DNA of 64,000 nt from the NCBI RefSeq assembly GCF_002943425.1, contig NZ_PTRA01000001.1, positions 1,054,001 to 1,118,000 on the forward strand. Reading direction: 5' to 3'. The DNA comes from Siphonobacter curvatus. Lineage in GTDB: Bacteria > Bacteroidota > Bacteroidia > Cytophagales > Spirosomataceae. Under the pieces are notes generated by a model. The model saw only the letters and a program-made list of their open reading frames with translations. It did not search any database and was not told the DNA's origin. The translations under genes and the position numbers were made by a program. Shown one piece after another: positions 25,296 to 33,825 of the stretch. How positions within the stretch are numbered: position 1 is the stretch's first letter; the number at the start of each line of letters is the position of its first letter.

Positions 25296-27929
25296 TCACA
25301 ACCGCAGTTCCTTGAAGAGTTCGTCCAGGCGTTCTTCACTTTGAATAAGTACCTCACGGGCTTTTGAACCTTCAAACGGACCCACCACACCGGTGGCTTC
25401 GAGCTGGTCCATGATACGACCGGCTCGGTTATAGCCCAGTTTCATTTTTCGTTGAATCAGCGAAGTAGAGCCCTGTTGATGAATGACGATCAGGCGAGCG
25501 GCGTCTTTAAACATCGGATCAAGCTGGGCCAGATCCACGTCTTTCTCGTCGTTACCAGCTTCATCACCTTCGAATTCGGGCAACAGATAAGCATCGGAAT
25601 AACCCTGTTGCTCGCCAATGAAATCGCAGACGGCATCCACTTCCGGCGTATCAACGAAAGCACATTGCAAACGCGTCATGTCTGAACCCTGCAGGAAAAG
25701 CATGTCTCCCTGACCCACCAGCTGATCGGCTCCGTTCGTATCGAGAATAGTACGAGAATCCACTTTCTGGGTTACTTTGAACGAGAGACGAGCTGGGAAG
25801 TTGGCTTTGATTTTACCCGTGATAATATCCACCGAAGGCCGTTGCGTCGCCACAATCAGGTGAATGCCAATGGCCCGGGCCAACTGAGCCAGACGGGCAA
25901 TGGGTGTTTCTACTTCCTTGCCAGCTGTCATCATCAAATCGGCCAACTCATCAATAACCAGCACGATGTACGGCAGGAAGCGGTGACCCTTCTCCGGATT
26001 CAGGCGACGTTCGATGAACTTCTGGTTGTATTCCTTCAGGTTACGGCAACCGGCGTTTTTCAGCAATTCATACCGCGAATCCATCTCCACGCACAACGAA
26101 TTGAGTGTATAAATGACCTTCTTGGTATCGGTAATAATGGCGTCTTCAGTACCGGGAAGTTTCGCCAGGAAGTGCCGCTCAATCTTGCTGAACAGACTCA
26201 ACTCCACTTTCTTGGGATCGACCAGTACGAACTTGAGCTGAGCCGGGTGTTTTTTGTACAGCAGCGAAGCCAGAATCACGTTCATCCCAACGGATTTACC
26301 CTGACCGGTGGCCCCAGCAATGAGCAAGTGGGGCATTTTAGCCAGATCCGTAACGAAGATTTCGTTGGAGATGGTCTTGCCCAGTACAACCGGAAGTTCA
26401 GCCGTGGATTTTTGGAATTTTTCGCTGGCTACCACCGCCCGAATACTCACCATTTCGCGGTTCTTATTCGGTACTTCAATACCGATGGTTCCTTTCCCCG
26501 GCATGGGGGCAATGATCCGAATACCCAGAGCCGCCAATGAAAGGGCAATGTCATCTTCCAGCGATTTAATCCGGGAAATCTTGACACCCGCCGAAGGTAC
26601 AATTTCGTACAGCGTTACGGTTGGACCTGGCGTAGCCTTGATGCTGGCAATGCTGATGCCGTAATCGCTGAGGGTACGTAAAATGGTATCCTTCTTCGTT
26701 TTTAATTCTTCTTCCGAGACCTGAGCTTTATCGGCCGTGTACTCCCGCAACAACTCAACACTTGGGTACTGATACCGGGCCAGATCGAGCGTAGGATCGT
26801 ACAGGCCCAGTTCTTTGATCAGGCTTTCGTTGGGTTGCGTATCTAATTTTTCTATTTTTTTTGGGGGCAGAACCTCTTCAGCCGGAGCCTTCTCAATGAT
26901 AAAGTCGGGTTCCGGGGATTTCTCTTTCGGTACTTCCCGGCTTACTTTGGGAGCGGGAGGTGTATACGCTACGACTTCCTCCAGTACTGGTTCTTCCACG
27001 GGAACGGCCTCTACGGGCAGCGGAATCGGCGTTTCGAGTACGCGGCGAGCGTCTTCGGCGAGCCGGTTTACTTTTTGTAATTGCAGGTATTCCTGTTCTT
27101 CTTCGTCCGCTTCTTCCTCCGGCTCGTCGGGTTCGGTAATCACCGGAATGGGTTTCCGAAGTACCGGTTTGGGTTCTTCTTTCACCGGAGCCGGTTTCTC
27201 AATGGGTTTTTCCTCTTCTTCGTCCTCATCCAGCTCTTCTATTTCCTTAAATAAGTTCTTGAACGGATTGCTCACCGTCGGGCGGGGTACTTTCATGCCT
27301 TCTACTTTTTCGGCGACGTGCTCCAAGGAGTCAACCCGGTAAAAGTAAATGACGAACACAAACAACGCCGCCGCAATTACTGCGATGGAACCCCAACCGA
27401 TCAGGTTATACAGTAACTGATTGATTAAGAGACCAACCCCACCCGAAAGTGTACTGAGATTGCTCTGCGAATCGGACCATAATACCACAAAACCTAATAC
27501 CGCACTAACCCAGAGCATGTAAAAAATCGCCTGATAGGTAAGCCGTTTGAGCGGAAAAATTTCCCGGGAAAACGTAAGCTTAATTCCCGCTACCAATAGC
27601 ACAGGAATGATGAGAAAGGAAGCAATGCCAAACCACTGGAATACAAAAAAGTGACCAACGATGGCTCCCGTCAGTCCCAGCCAGTTTTGTACTTTCTGAC
27701 CTGAATCTTTCAAGGGTGTTTTGAACGCCGCTCCCACCACACTTTGATCGGCCTCACCCGAAATCAGATAAGAAAAGAAAGCCAGAAAGAGCAGCACCGC
27801 CAGTAACACCGTGAGTCCTCCGATGACCAGCCGCGTACTCGGGCCGGCAATCGTTGCCCGAAGGCTTTTCGAAGGCTTACTGGCGGGTTTGCGGAGAGGT
27901 TGTTTAGAAGAATCTACCTTTTTTGCCAT
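25296..27929 (-). CDS. ftsK: DNA translocase FtsK
   Basis: Septum-located ATPase that pumps chromosome dimers through the closing septum and activates XerCD recombination. It has 877 residues: an N-terminal membrane part with about four TM helices (residues 30-200); an acidic, Pro/Glu-rich linker of about 150 residues; then the RecA-like motor with Walker A AGATGQGKSVGMN (about 540), Walker B VLVIDELADLMM and TQRPSVDIITG. The C-terminal winged-helix gamma domain (MKLGYNRAGRIMDQLEATG) would read the polar KOPS sequences. Complete and intact. Confidence 0.97.
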   Translation of the reverse strand: MAKKVDSSKQPLRKPASKPSKSLRATIAGPSTRLVIGGLTVLLAVLLFLAFFSYLISGEADQSVVGAAFKTPLKDSGQKVQNWLGLTGAIVGHFFVFQWFGIASFLIIPVLLVAGIKLTFSREIFPLKRLTYQAIFYMLWVSAVLGFVVLWSDSQSNLSTLSGGVGLLINQLLYNLIGWGSIAVIAAALFVFVIYFYRVDSLEHVAEKVEGMKVPRPTVSNPFKNLFKEIEELDEDEEEEKPIEKPAPVKEEPKPVLRKPIPVITEPDEPEEEADEEEQEYLQLQKVNRLAEDARRVLETPIPLPVEAVPVEEPVLEEVVAYTPPAPKVSREVPKEKSPEPDFIIEKAPAEEVLPPKKIEKLDTQPNESLIKELGLYDPTLDLARYQYPSVELLREYTADKAQVSEEELKTKKDTILRTLSDYGISIASIKATPGPTVTLYEIVPSAGVKISRIKSLEDDIALSLAALGIRIIAPMPGKGTIGIEVPNKNREMVSIRAVVASEKFQKSTAELPVVLGKTISNEIFVTDLAKMPHLLIAGATGQGKSVGMNVILASLLYKKHPAQLKFVLVDPKKVELSLFSKIERHFLAKLPGTEDAIITDTKKVIYTLNSLCVEMDSRYELLKNAGCRNLKEYNQKFIERRLNPEKGHRFLPYIVLVIDELADLMMTAGKEVETPIARLAQLARAIGIHLIVATQRPSVDIITGKIKANFPARLSFKVTQKVDSRTILDTNGADQLVGQGDMLFLQGSDMTRLQCAFVDTPEVDAVCDFIGEQQGYSDAYLLPEFEGDEAGNDEKDVDLAQLDPMFKDAARLIVIHQQGSTSLIQRKMKLGYNRAGRIMDQLEATGVVGPFEGSKAREVLIQSEERLDELFKELRL

Positions 27930-28018
27930 GTATCACGAAACTATAAATCAGAATGCAAGCCCAGAGCCAGATTGGCGTATACCCAGAAAAGGTACGTCCG
28001 TTTAGGTTCCAAAATTTA

Positions 28019-28026
28019 CAAAAGTA
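28019..28026 (-). promoter_or_regulatory. Candidate -7 element of ftsK
   Basis: Minus strand reads TACTTTTG (TAnnTTTG), about 90 bases before the ftsK start. A -33 box is not evident. Confidence 0.45.
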
Positions 28027-28066
28027 AACTGTTGAAATCCACTTCTGTTCTATAATATTTTATTTA

Positions 28067-29101
28067 CTACTGATTGTCAAGCAAATAATTGCAAATACGC
28101 TTGGCCTGAGCAGGACCTTCGTAAATGAATCCTGTATACACTTGTATCAGGCTGGCCCCGGCCTGTAGCTTCTCCAAAGCATCTTCGGGGGAATGGATTC
28201 CACCCACGCCGATGATCGGGAAACTGCCTTTCGACTGCTGATGCAGGTAGCGAATGACTTCTGTCGAACGCTCTCGTACCGGCTTACCGGAAAGTCCACC
28301 TGCTCCAATGGCTTCGATCGTTTGCCGGGGCGTTTGCAGGTTTTCGCGGGAAATCGTCGTATTCGTCGCAATGACCCCCGCAATCCGGCTGGTTTGTACA
28401 ATGTCAATGATGTCGTCGAGCTGACTATTCGTCAAATCCGGAGCGATCTTGAGCAAAATGGGCTTGGGCCGACTCTGTTTCAGGTTCTCGGCTTGCAGCG
28501 TCAGTAACAGCTCGGTCAGCGGTTCCTTCTCCTGCAAAGCCCGAAGGTTCGGCGTATTGGGCGAACTCACGTTCACGACAAAGTAATCAACCGTATCTTT
28601 CAGTTCATGGAAGCAGGCCAGATAATCGTCTACGGCTTTTTCGTTGGGCGTCACCTTATTCTTACCAATGTTTCCCCCAATAAGTACGCGACTTCTGCGT
28701 CGGCGGAGTTTTTCGGCGGCAGTCCGGGCTCCTTTATTATTGAAACCCATGCGATTAATCAGGCCCTGATCGGCCTTCAGGCGAAACAGCCGCGGACGGT
28801 CGTTGCCAGGTTGGGGGCGGGGCGTTACCGTACCGATCTCCACAAAACCGAAGCCGAGGCAGGAAAGCTCGTCTACTAATTCGGCATTTTTGTCGAAACC
28901 AGCCGCCAGACCTACCGGATTTGGAAATCGAATGCCAAAGACTTCCCGCTCCAGTCGCGGGTCCGTTACCGTAAAGATTTTCCGGCTTAACGCAGGAACG
29001 AACGGTATTTTAAAGCTAAACTTCAGGAAGTTGAACGAAAAGTGATGAATCTGTTCAGGATCGAAACAGAAGAGCAGCGGGCGAATCAGAGCTTGGTACA
29101 T
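28067..29101 (-). CDS. pyrD: Dihydroorotate dehydrogenase (quinone), class 2
   Basis: FMN enzyme of pyrimidine synthesis that oxidises dihydroorotate and passes electrons to the quinone pool at the inner membrane. 344 residues. The N-terminal amphipathic stretch ([20 protein letters not shown]) is typical of the membrane-associated class 2. Visible motifs are [45 protein letters not shown] with the class-2 catalytic serine, KIAPDL and the FMN-binding IIGVGGIHS. It starts 26 bases from the divergent downstream gene. Confidence 0.96.
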   Translation of the reverse strand: MYQALIRPLLFCFDPEQIHHFSFNFLKFSFKIPFVPALSRKIFTVTDPRLEREVFGIRFPNPVGLAAGFDKNAELVDELSCLGFGFVEIGTVTPRPQPGNDRPRLFRLKADQGLINRMGFNNKGARTAAEKLRRRRSRVLIGGNIGKNKVTPNEKAVDDYLACFHELKDTVDYFVVNVSSPNTPNLRALQEKEPLTELLLTLQAENLKQSRPKPILLKIAPDLTNSQLDDIIDIVQTSRIAGVIATNTTISRENLQTPRQTIEAIGAGGLSGKPVRERSTEVIRYLHQQSKGSFPIIGVGGIHSPEDALEKLQAGASLIQVYTGFIYEGPAQAKRICNYLLDNQ

Positions 29102-29105
29102 GGGA

Positions 29106-29113
29106 CAAAAATA
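29106..29113 (-). promoter_or_regulatory. -7 element abutting the pyrD start codon
   Basis: Minus strand reads TATTTTTG followed by only four bases before the pyrD ATG. If used, the transcript would begin at or within a base or two of the start codon, that is, leaderless. Confidence 0.4.
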
Positions 29114-29127
29114 CGCACTTTGCAGCT

Positions 29128-30261
29128 ATGAAACCGCTGCTTGGGTTGATCCTTTTCTTGACTTTTTCCTTTACGGTCGGGGCTCAGCAAACCCTGAGAG
29201 GTCGCGTACTGAACGCCGACGACCGTAAACCCTTACCTTTTGCGAACGTTTTTCTGGCCAATACCACCCGCGGTACTACCACAAATGAGGCGGGTGAATT
29301 TACTTTAAACCAACTTCCAGCGGGTACGCTTGAACTGGTCGTCTCGTACGTGGGCTACCAAACCCAGACACAAACGATCCAAACCGATAATCGGTCAGCT
29401 TCGCTGGAGATTCTACTTAAAGCCAATCCCGAATTATTGGCTGAGGTGAAAGTAAAAACGAAACGCGACAAGCACTGGAAACAACGATACGAACGCTTTG
29501 TGAGTATGTTTCTGGGGGCAACCGAAAACGCCCGGCAGTGTACCATTCTGAATTCCGACGTACTCTGGATTACGGAAGATTCCACCAAACAATGGCTAAC
29601 GGCCGGAGCCCGCGAGCCTTTGATTATTGAAAATCAGGCACTGGGTTACCGCATCAAATACCAGCTTGAAGGATTTTCCTATCACCGGACCCAGGGCTAC
29701 GTTTCGTACCTAGGCTATCCAGTGTACGAAGAATTGCCCACGACGAGCTCCGAAACGATGAGTCGCTGGAAACGCAACCGCAATCGGGCCTACTACGGAT
29801 CACTCACGCATTTTTTGCGAAGTCTGCATAACGGTACACTGGCCTCTGAAGGATTCATTGTACAACGAATGGCAAATCCTGCCCATTCTCCCATGAACGC
29901 TCTGGCTTTGGCGGGTAAAAAGCTGAGTCGATCCGAAGTGGATCGGTACCGTAGCTATCAAGTACTGGAAGAACCCTTACGAAGCGACGACCTGCTGGTA
30001 AAGCGATTACACACTGCCGAACAGAGTATCATGACTTTTCCGGGAGCCATCCAGGTGACATACACGAAAGAAATGGACTTTCCCAGCCGACCCGGAATGA
30101 GTCAGCGTCCGCAGACGAGTGTCATTGAATTACTGAGTCAGATGGTCCGCATTCAGGCAAATGGGCAATATTTTCCGTCGCTAGATCTGCTCGTATCCGG
30201 TTATTTTGTTTACGAAAAAACGGGCGATTCGTTGCCCTTTGATTTTCAGCCATATCCGTAG
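29128..30261 (+). CDS. Exported protein with N-terminal carboxypeptidase-regulatory-like domain
   Basis: 377 residues with the signal peptide MKPLLGLILFLTFSFTVGAQ. It is followed by a CarbopepD_reg-type beta-sandwich of about 85 residues: TLRGRVLNADDRKPLPFANV, then TTTNEAGEFTLNQLPAG and VVSYVGYQTQ. This domain usually opens TonB-dependent receptors, but here no plug or barrel follows. Instead a region of about 270 residues of unknown fold contains many aromatic and Arg/Trp residues (WKQRYERFVSMFLGATENA). Such proteins are common in Bacteroidota and lack a defined role; periplasmic or outer-membrane location is inferred. Confidence 0.82.
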   Translation: MKPLLGLILFLTFSFTVGAQQTLRGRVLNADDRKPLPFANVFLANTTRGTTTNEAGEFTLNQLPAGTLELVVSYVGYQTQTQTIQTDNRSASLEILLKANPELLAEVKVKTKRDKHWKQRYERFVSMFLGATENARQCTILNSDVLWITEDSTKQWLTAGAREPLIIENQALGYRIKYQLEGFSYHRTQGYVSYLGYPVYEELPTTSSETMSRWKRNRNRAYYGSLTHFLRSLHNGTLASEGFIVQRMANPAHSPMNALALAGKKLSRSEVDRYRSYQVLEEPLRSDDLLVKRLHTAEQSIMTFPGAIQVTYTKEMDFPSRPGMSQRPQTSVIELLSQMVRIQANGQYFPSLDLLVSGYFVYEKTGDSLPFDFQPYP

Positions 30262-30408
30262 ACGTAAGGTGGGAATCGCTACAGACATGAATGTTTTTAA
30301 GAACGGAAATGTTTAATAGTTGAAGCCTTCACCGATTCCTTGGTCAAGCTTTTTACGCCGTAGAAAGAAGAGCCTTTCGCTCAGACTTCATTGAAAACCA
30401 ATTGTCTT

Positions 30409-30681
30409 ATGCAAACGTATCAAACCTTAGCACCAGCCTACGTAGAATTGTTAACCAAAGCCGTAGGTCATAAAAACAAGCTCGAGTATTTCAACGAATA
30501 CCGAGAATACAAGGCCACCGGAGCCCCCTTTAAAAACGTTGTGAAAAATGAAACCGGAGAATTTCTGGAACTGGCCACGGGTGTAGAGATTCCTTTGAGC
30601 CAAATCATTAGCTTAAACAACGTATTTTTCCCCGGTTACGAGGACTACGAAGAAGTGCTCGGTATGCGTTGTAGTCGATAA
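30409..30681 (+). CDS. Small protein of unknown function, 90 residues
   Basis: Start placed at the ATG 30409; an in-frame TTG six codons earlier is less likely. No signal peptide or TM segment. An N-terminal helical part (LAPAYVELLTKAVGHKNKLE) precedes a likely small beta-barrel: FKNVVKNETGEFLELATG, then EIPLSQIISLNNVFFPGYED. The last stretch vaguely recalls Sm-like or Rof-like barrels, in which a loop like PLSQIISLN ends a strand, but I would not assign a family. A weak hairpin follows. Cytoplasmic by default. Confidence 0.65.
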   Translation: MQTYQTLAPAYVELLTKAVGHKNKLEYFNEYREYKATGAPFKNVVKNETGEFLELATGVEIPLSQIISLNNVFFPGYEDYEEVLGMRCSR

Positions 30682-30684
30682 ATA

Positions 30685-30713
30685 GGTGCTTTTTAAAAAA
30701 AGCACTTTAATTT
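30685..30713 (+). terminator. Weak A/T-rich hairpin after the 90-residue gene
   Basis: GTGCTTTTT (30686-30694) can pair with the AAAAAGCAC ending at 30705; the loop must come from the A/T run. The T-rich tail is short. Confidence 0.4.
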
Positions 30714-30791
30714 AGACGCTCCTATTAGAACGCATCGAAGGGGTACGGGCTGCCAAGGTTCCGTACCCTGCTTAGCATTTATTCTCGACCT

Positions 30792-31709
30792 ATGAAGTAT
30801 TTTCTGGGGATTGAAATTGGCTCGGGCAAGATTCATTTAGCCGTAGCCGATGAAACATACACCATCACTGAACACATACGCCGGGATGTAGTGCCGGGGA
30901 ATACTGCGGAAGATCTGAGAGCCCAGATCGAGGAAGTCATCGATGATTTGCAGACCCGCTATCGGTTTTCTTCAATGTGCGTAGGTTTTGGGGGGCCGGT
31001 AGATTGGCGGCAGGGGAAAACCATTCAATCGTACCGCATTGAAGGTTGGAAAAATTTTGATTTATCCGATTGGCTGGAAGATCACTTGCATTGTCCGTCT
31101 TGGGTAGAGAACGACGCCAACCTGGCTGCCTTAGCCGAGGCCATTCAGGGAGCGGGTAAAAACTACGCTACCGTATTTTATCTGAAACTCGGGCACGGTA
31201 TTGGGGGCGGCCTGATTCAGAAAGGGCAAATTTATCACGGAGCCCGACCCGGTGAATCAGAAATTGGAAAGATACGGCTCGATCGCTCTGGTACTACGCT
31301 GGAATCCGTTGCTTCCGTACGAGCCATTATCCAACGCATTGAAGAAGAAGTTGCTAAACAACCCGATGGCCCACTGGCTCAGGCGGTGGCTGCTGGGCAA
31401 GGCGTTTCCTACCTAATTCAGGCCCTGGCAAATGGTGATTCACTGGCCGAACAATTGCTCAATGAAACGGCCGATCAATTAGCCTTTGCTCTGTCCCACG
31501 TTGTTCATCTGTTTCACCCTGACCTCATTGTACTCAGTGGAGGCGTTCCTGAACTCACGGAAAAGCTGAGTCAGGTGATCGACCAAAAGCTTTCTGCGTA
31601 CGTCATGGAAGCCTTTCTTCCCTTACCCAAAATAGCCCTGGCTCAGTTACAGGACGAAGCCGTGGTAAGAGGAGCATTGCTCGTCGCCCGGCAAAATAGT
31701 TATTTATAA
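30792..31709 (+). CDS. ROK-family protein (sugar kinase or regulator fold) lacking the zinc motif
   Basis: 305 residues of the actin-like ATPase fold. The phosphate-1 loop is GIEIGSGKIHLAV, with ENDANLAALAEA (catalytic Asp region) and the ROK-type glycine loop KLGHGIGGGLIQKGQIYHG. The C-terminal adenosine motif is IVLSGGVPELTE. The usual CxCGxxGCxE zinc cluster after GEIGH is absent: the equivalent region reads GESEIGKIRLDRSGTTLESV without cysteines. No N-terminal HTH is present, so it is a kinase-type rather than NagC-type member. Substrate unknown; glucose or N-acetylhexosamine kinases are typical of the family. Confidence 0.85.
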   Translation: MKYFLGIEIGSGKIHLAVADETYTITEHIRRDVVPGNTAEDLRAQIEEVIDDLQTRYRFSSMCVGFGGPVDWRQGKTIQSYRIEGWKNFDLSDWLEDHLHCPSWVENDANLAALAEAIQGAGKNYATVFYLKLGHGIGGGLIQKGQIYHGARPGESEIGKIRLDRSGTTLESVASVRAIIQRIEEEVAKQPDGPLAQAVAAGQGVSYLIQALANGDSLAEQLLNETADQLAFALSHVVHLFHPDLIVLSGGVPELTEKLSQVIDQKLSAYVMEAFLPLPKIALAQLQDEAVVRGALLVARQNSYL

Positions 31710-31743
31710 AAAAAGGCCATAACGCGAGTTCTGGCCTTTTTTA
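31709..31743. terminator. Bidirectional terminator (ROK gene / guaD)
   Basis: AAAAGGCCA (31711-31719) pairs with TGGCCTTTT (31732-31740) around a 12-base loop, with A- and T-runs on the two sides. Confidence 0.88.
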
Positions 31744-31783
31744 TGACTTTACTCTGTGGCCTGTTCGATACGTTCGGATGCCC

Positions 31784-32248
31784 TTAATAATGAATCTTCG
31801 CTTCGTTCCTTTTCCACTCGTCAAAGGCTGCCTGAGCACCTTCCGTCGGGAGGTGAATCATGGGTAGACCACGTTCGGATGGCGGCAGGGCTACCTGCTC
31901 ATAAATAAAGGAGTCATCAAAACCAGCGTCGCTGGCTTGTTCATGCGTGCAGGCGTAATACACGCGATCGGGGCGAGCCCAGAAAATGGCTCCCAGACAC
32001 ATGGGGCACGGTTCGCAGGAAGTGTACAGTTCACAACCCGACAACTGGTGCGTGCCTAAATACGTACAGGCTTCCCGAATGGCAACAATCTCGGCGTGGG
32101 CCGTGGGGTCATGGCTGGAGGTAACGCGGTTATGTCCGCGTCCAATGATTACCCCGTCTTTCACAATAACGGCACCAAAGGGACCGCCTAGTCCGGCCCG
32201 TTGGCCCTGAAAGGAAAGCTCAATAGCTTCTTGGATATACTGATTCAT
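31784..32248 (-). CDS. guaD: Guanine deaminase, cytidine-deaminase fold
   Basis: Zinc hydrolase converting guanine to xanthine for purine salvage or breakdown. The 154 residues match the small bacterial guanine deaminase (Bacillus type) closely in pattern: GGPFGAVIVKDG, TAHAEIVAIREAC (zinc His51, catalytic Glu53), SCEPCPMCLGAIFWA (zinc Cys81 and Cys84) and the family-specific AGFDDSFIYEQ. The tRNA adenosine deaminase TadA shares the fold but lacks the DDSFIY segment and the long C-terminal tail. Convergent with the ROK gene. Confidence 0.88.
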   Translation of the reverse strand: MNQYIQEAIELSFQGQRAGLGGPFGAVIVKDGVIIGRGHNRVTSSHDPTAHAEIVAIREACTYLGTHQLSGCELYTSCEPCPMCLGAIFWARPDRVYYACTHEQASDAGFDDSFIYEQVALPPSERGLPMIHLPTEGAQAAFDEWKRNEAKIHY

Positions 32249-32434
32249 GGCTAAAATTCATAAACAGTTCATATAACTAAAATAAATACAGACGGTTTTC
32301 AGACCATTGATGAAAGTTAAAATCCATTCATCCGTTCTTCCGCACGTAAGCATGGCACAGGATTTGGGCCTTCTCCGGAAAATCCCTAGAATTGCCTGTG
32401 ATTCAACTTTTATCCTATCTATTCATAGACTACA

Positions 32435-32818
32435 ATGGACTATCAACCACTGCCTCCTTCGCAACCGCCCATGAGTGAATCCGATGCCCGTACCTGGGCC
32501 ATGCTGGCTCACCTGAGTAGCATCGTGGCTAGTTTCCTGGGGGGACTTTCGTTTCTTGGCCCCCTCATCGTTTGGCTGATTTACCGCGAGCGTTCTACGT
32601 ACGTGGACTACCACGGCAAAGAGGCCCTGAATTTTCAGATTCTCATGTCGATCGCCTTTGTGGGTTGTATCATTCTGGGAATACTGACCTGCGGCGTAGG
32701 GCTAATTATCTTACCCGTCGTTGCCGTGCTTGATATTGTCTTTGTAGTCATTGCGGCAATCAAAGCAAACAACGGTGAGTATTATCAATATCCTTTCAAC
32801 TGGCGGATCGTAAAGTAG
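32435..32818 (+). CDS. DUF4870 membrane protein
   Basis: 127 residues with a Pro-rich N-terminus and the family landmarks ARTWAMLAHLSSIVASFLGG, GPLIVWLIYRERSTYVDYH and KEALNFQILM. Three or four hydrophobic segments follow, ending in IKANNGEYYQYPF. Small inner-membrane protein of unknown function. It is a single-gene unit followed by an unusually long perfect hairpin. Confidence 0.88.
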   Translation: MDYQPLPPSQPPMSESDARTWAMLAHLSSIVASFLGGLSFLGPLIVWLIYRERSTYVDYHGKEALNFQILMSIAFVGCIILGILTCGVGLIILPVVAVLDIVFVVIAAIKANNGEYYQYPFNWRIVK

Positions 32819-32832
32819 TAGCCAGCGGTTCA

Positions 32833-32875
32833 AACAAGAAGAGCCATCAACCGTCGGTTGATGGCTCTTCTTGTT
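32833..32875. terminator. Bidirectional terminator with perfect 21-bp stem
   Basis: The arm at 32833-32853 (AACAAGAAGAGCCATCAACC and one more base) is the exact reverse complement of 32855-32875. It sits between the convergent DUF4870 and lgt genes. The T-run is short (TTCTTGTT), so folding strength may compensate. Confidence 0.8.
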
Positions 32876-32887
32876 AAGAAAACCCTC

Positions 32888-33754
32888 TTACTTGGGTTTA
32901 GAAAACTCCTGACGAGCCTGGGCTGCGGAGGCTTCATTGGTGAAAATTCGGGTTTCGCGACGGCGAATGGCCCACCAGATGCCAAGCAAACCAAACAAAA
33001 CGGCCGGAATACTGAGTAGCTGACCGAGGTTGTACGTCATCTGGTCTTCAAACGTTACCTGGTTCTCTTTGTAAAATTCATACACGAAACGCAGTACGAA
33101 TACGACGACCATGAAAAGTCCCGTAAGTATACCTTGAGGCAGACTGGTTTTGTATCGATTCCAGATGGAATACAACACAACACAAAGAATCAGGCAGGAA
33201 ATGGCTTCGTACAACTGAGCCGGGTGTCGGGGATCGGGTGAAAATTCGGTGTTGTTTAGGAAGACAAAGGCCCAGGGTACATCCGTAACCTTTCCTACAA
33301 TTTCCGAATTCATCAGGTTGCCCAGACGAATAAAACAACCCGCGAGGGCTACAGTAATCACGATTCGATCGGAAATCCAGAAGAAATTGATTTTTTTGGA
33401 ACGGGCGAATAGGTAGAGTCCCGTGATAATACCCACCATGGCTCCGTGACTGGCCAGACCCGCGTACGGCGGCAACAGCATTTCCTTGAACCATTTCCAG
33501 GGATTGGCAAAAAACATGGGATACTCGTAGAAAACGTAATGTCCAACCCGGGCTCCAACCACCGTAGCCAGTACCATGTATAAGGTTAGGGTATCAACCC
33601 ATTCGTCGGGTAAACCTTCTTTCCGAAAAATGTGCAGAATAATTCGCTGACCGACCAGGAAACCCAGAGCAAACAGTAATCCATACCACCGAACCGAAAA
33701 TGAACCGATGTGGAAAATCTCTGGGTTTACGTTCCAAACAATATAGTTGAACAT
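32888..33754 (-). CDS. lgt: Prolipoprotein diacylglyceryl transferase
   Basis: Inner-membrane enzyme that attaches diacylglycerol from phosphatidylglycerol to the lipobox cysteine of prolipoproteins. 288 residues with about seven TM helices. Visible signatures are FSVRWYGLLFALGFLVGQ near the N-terminus, the Lgt signature RLGNLMNSEIVGKVTDVPWA and HPAQLYEA. The C-terminus is a short charged tail. It lies 71 bases downstream of the FG-GAP protein gene on the same strand. Confidence 0.97.
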   Translation of the reverse strand: MFNYIVWNVNPEIFHIGSFSVRWYGLLFALGFLVGQRIILHIFRKEGLPDEWVDTLTLYMVLATVVGARVGHYVFYEYPMFFANPWKWFKEMLLPPYAGLASHGAMVGIITGLYLFARSKKINFFWISDRIVITVALAGCFIRLGNLMNSEIVGKVTDVPWAFVFLNNTEFSPDPRHPAQLYEAISCLILCVVLYSIWNRYKTSLPQGILTGLFMVVVFVLRFVYEFYKENQVTFEDQMTYNLGQLLSIPAVLFGLLGIWWAIRRRETRIFTNEASAAQARQEFSKPK

Positions 33755-33825
33755 GTAAAAGTTAGTTTCAGGCGGTAAAAATAGAGCCTATTTCTGAGGA
33801 TGAGTTGGCTTTGGTGAATTATTCA

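Noticed and set aside
26815-27342. Ser-rich 175-residue frame opposite ftsK
   Set aside because: It is the antisense of the Glu/Pro-rich FtsK linker, whose codons give Ser/Gly-rich shadows.
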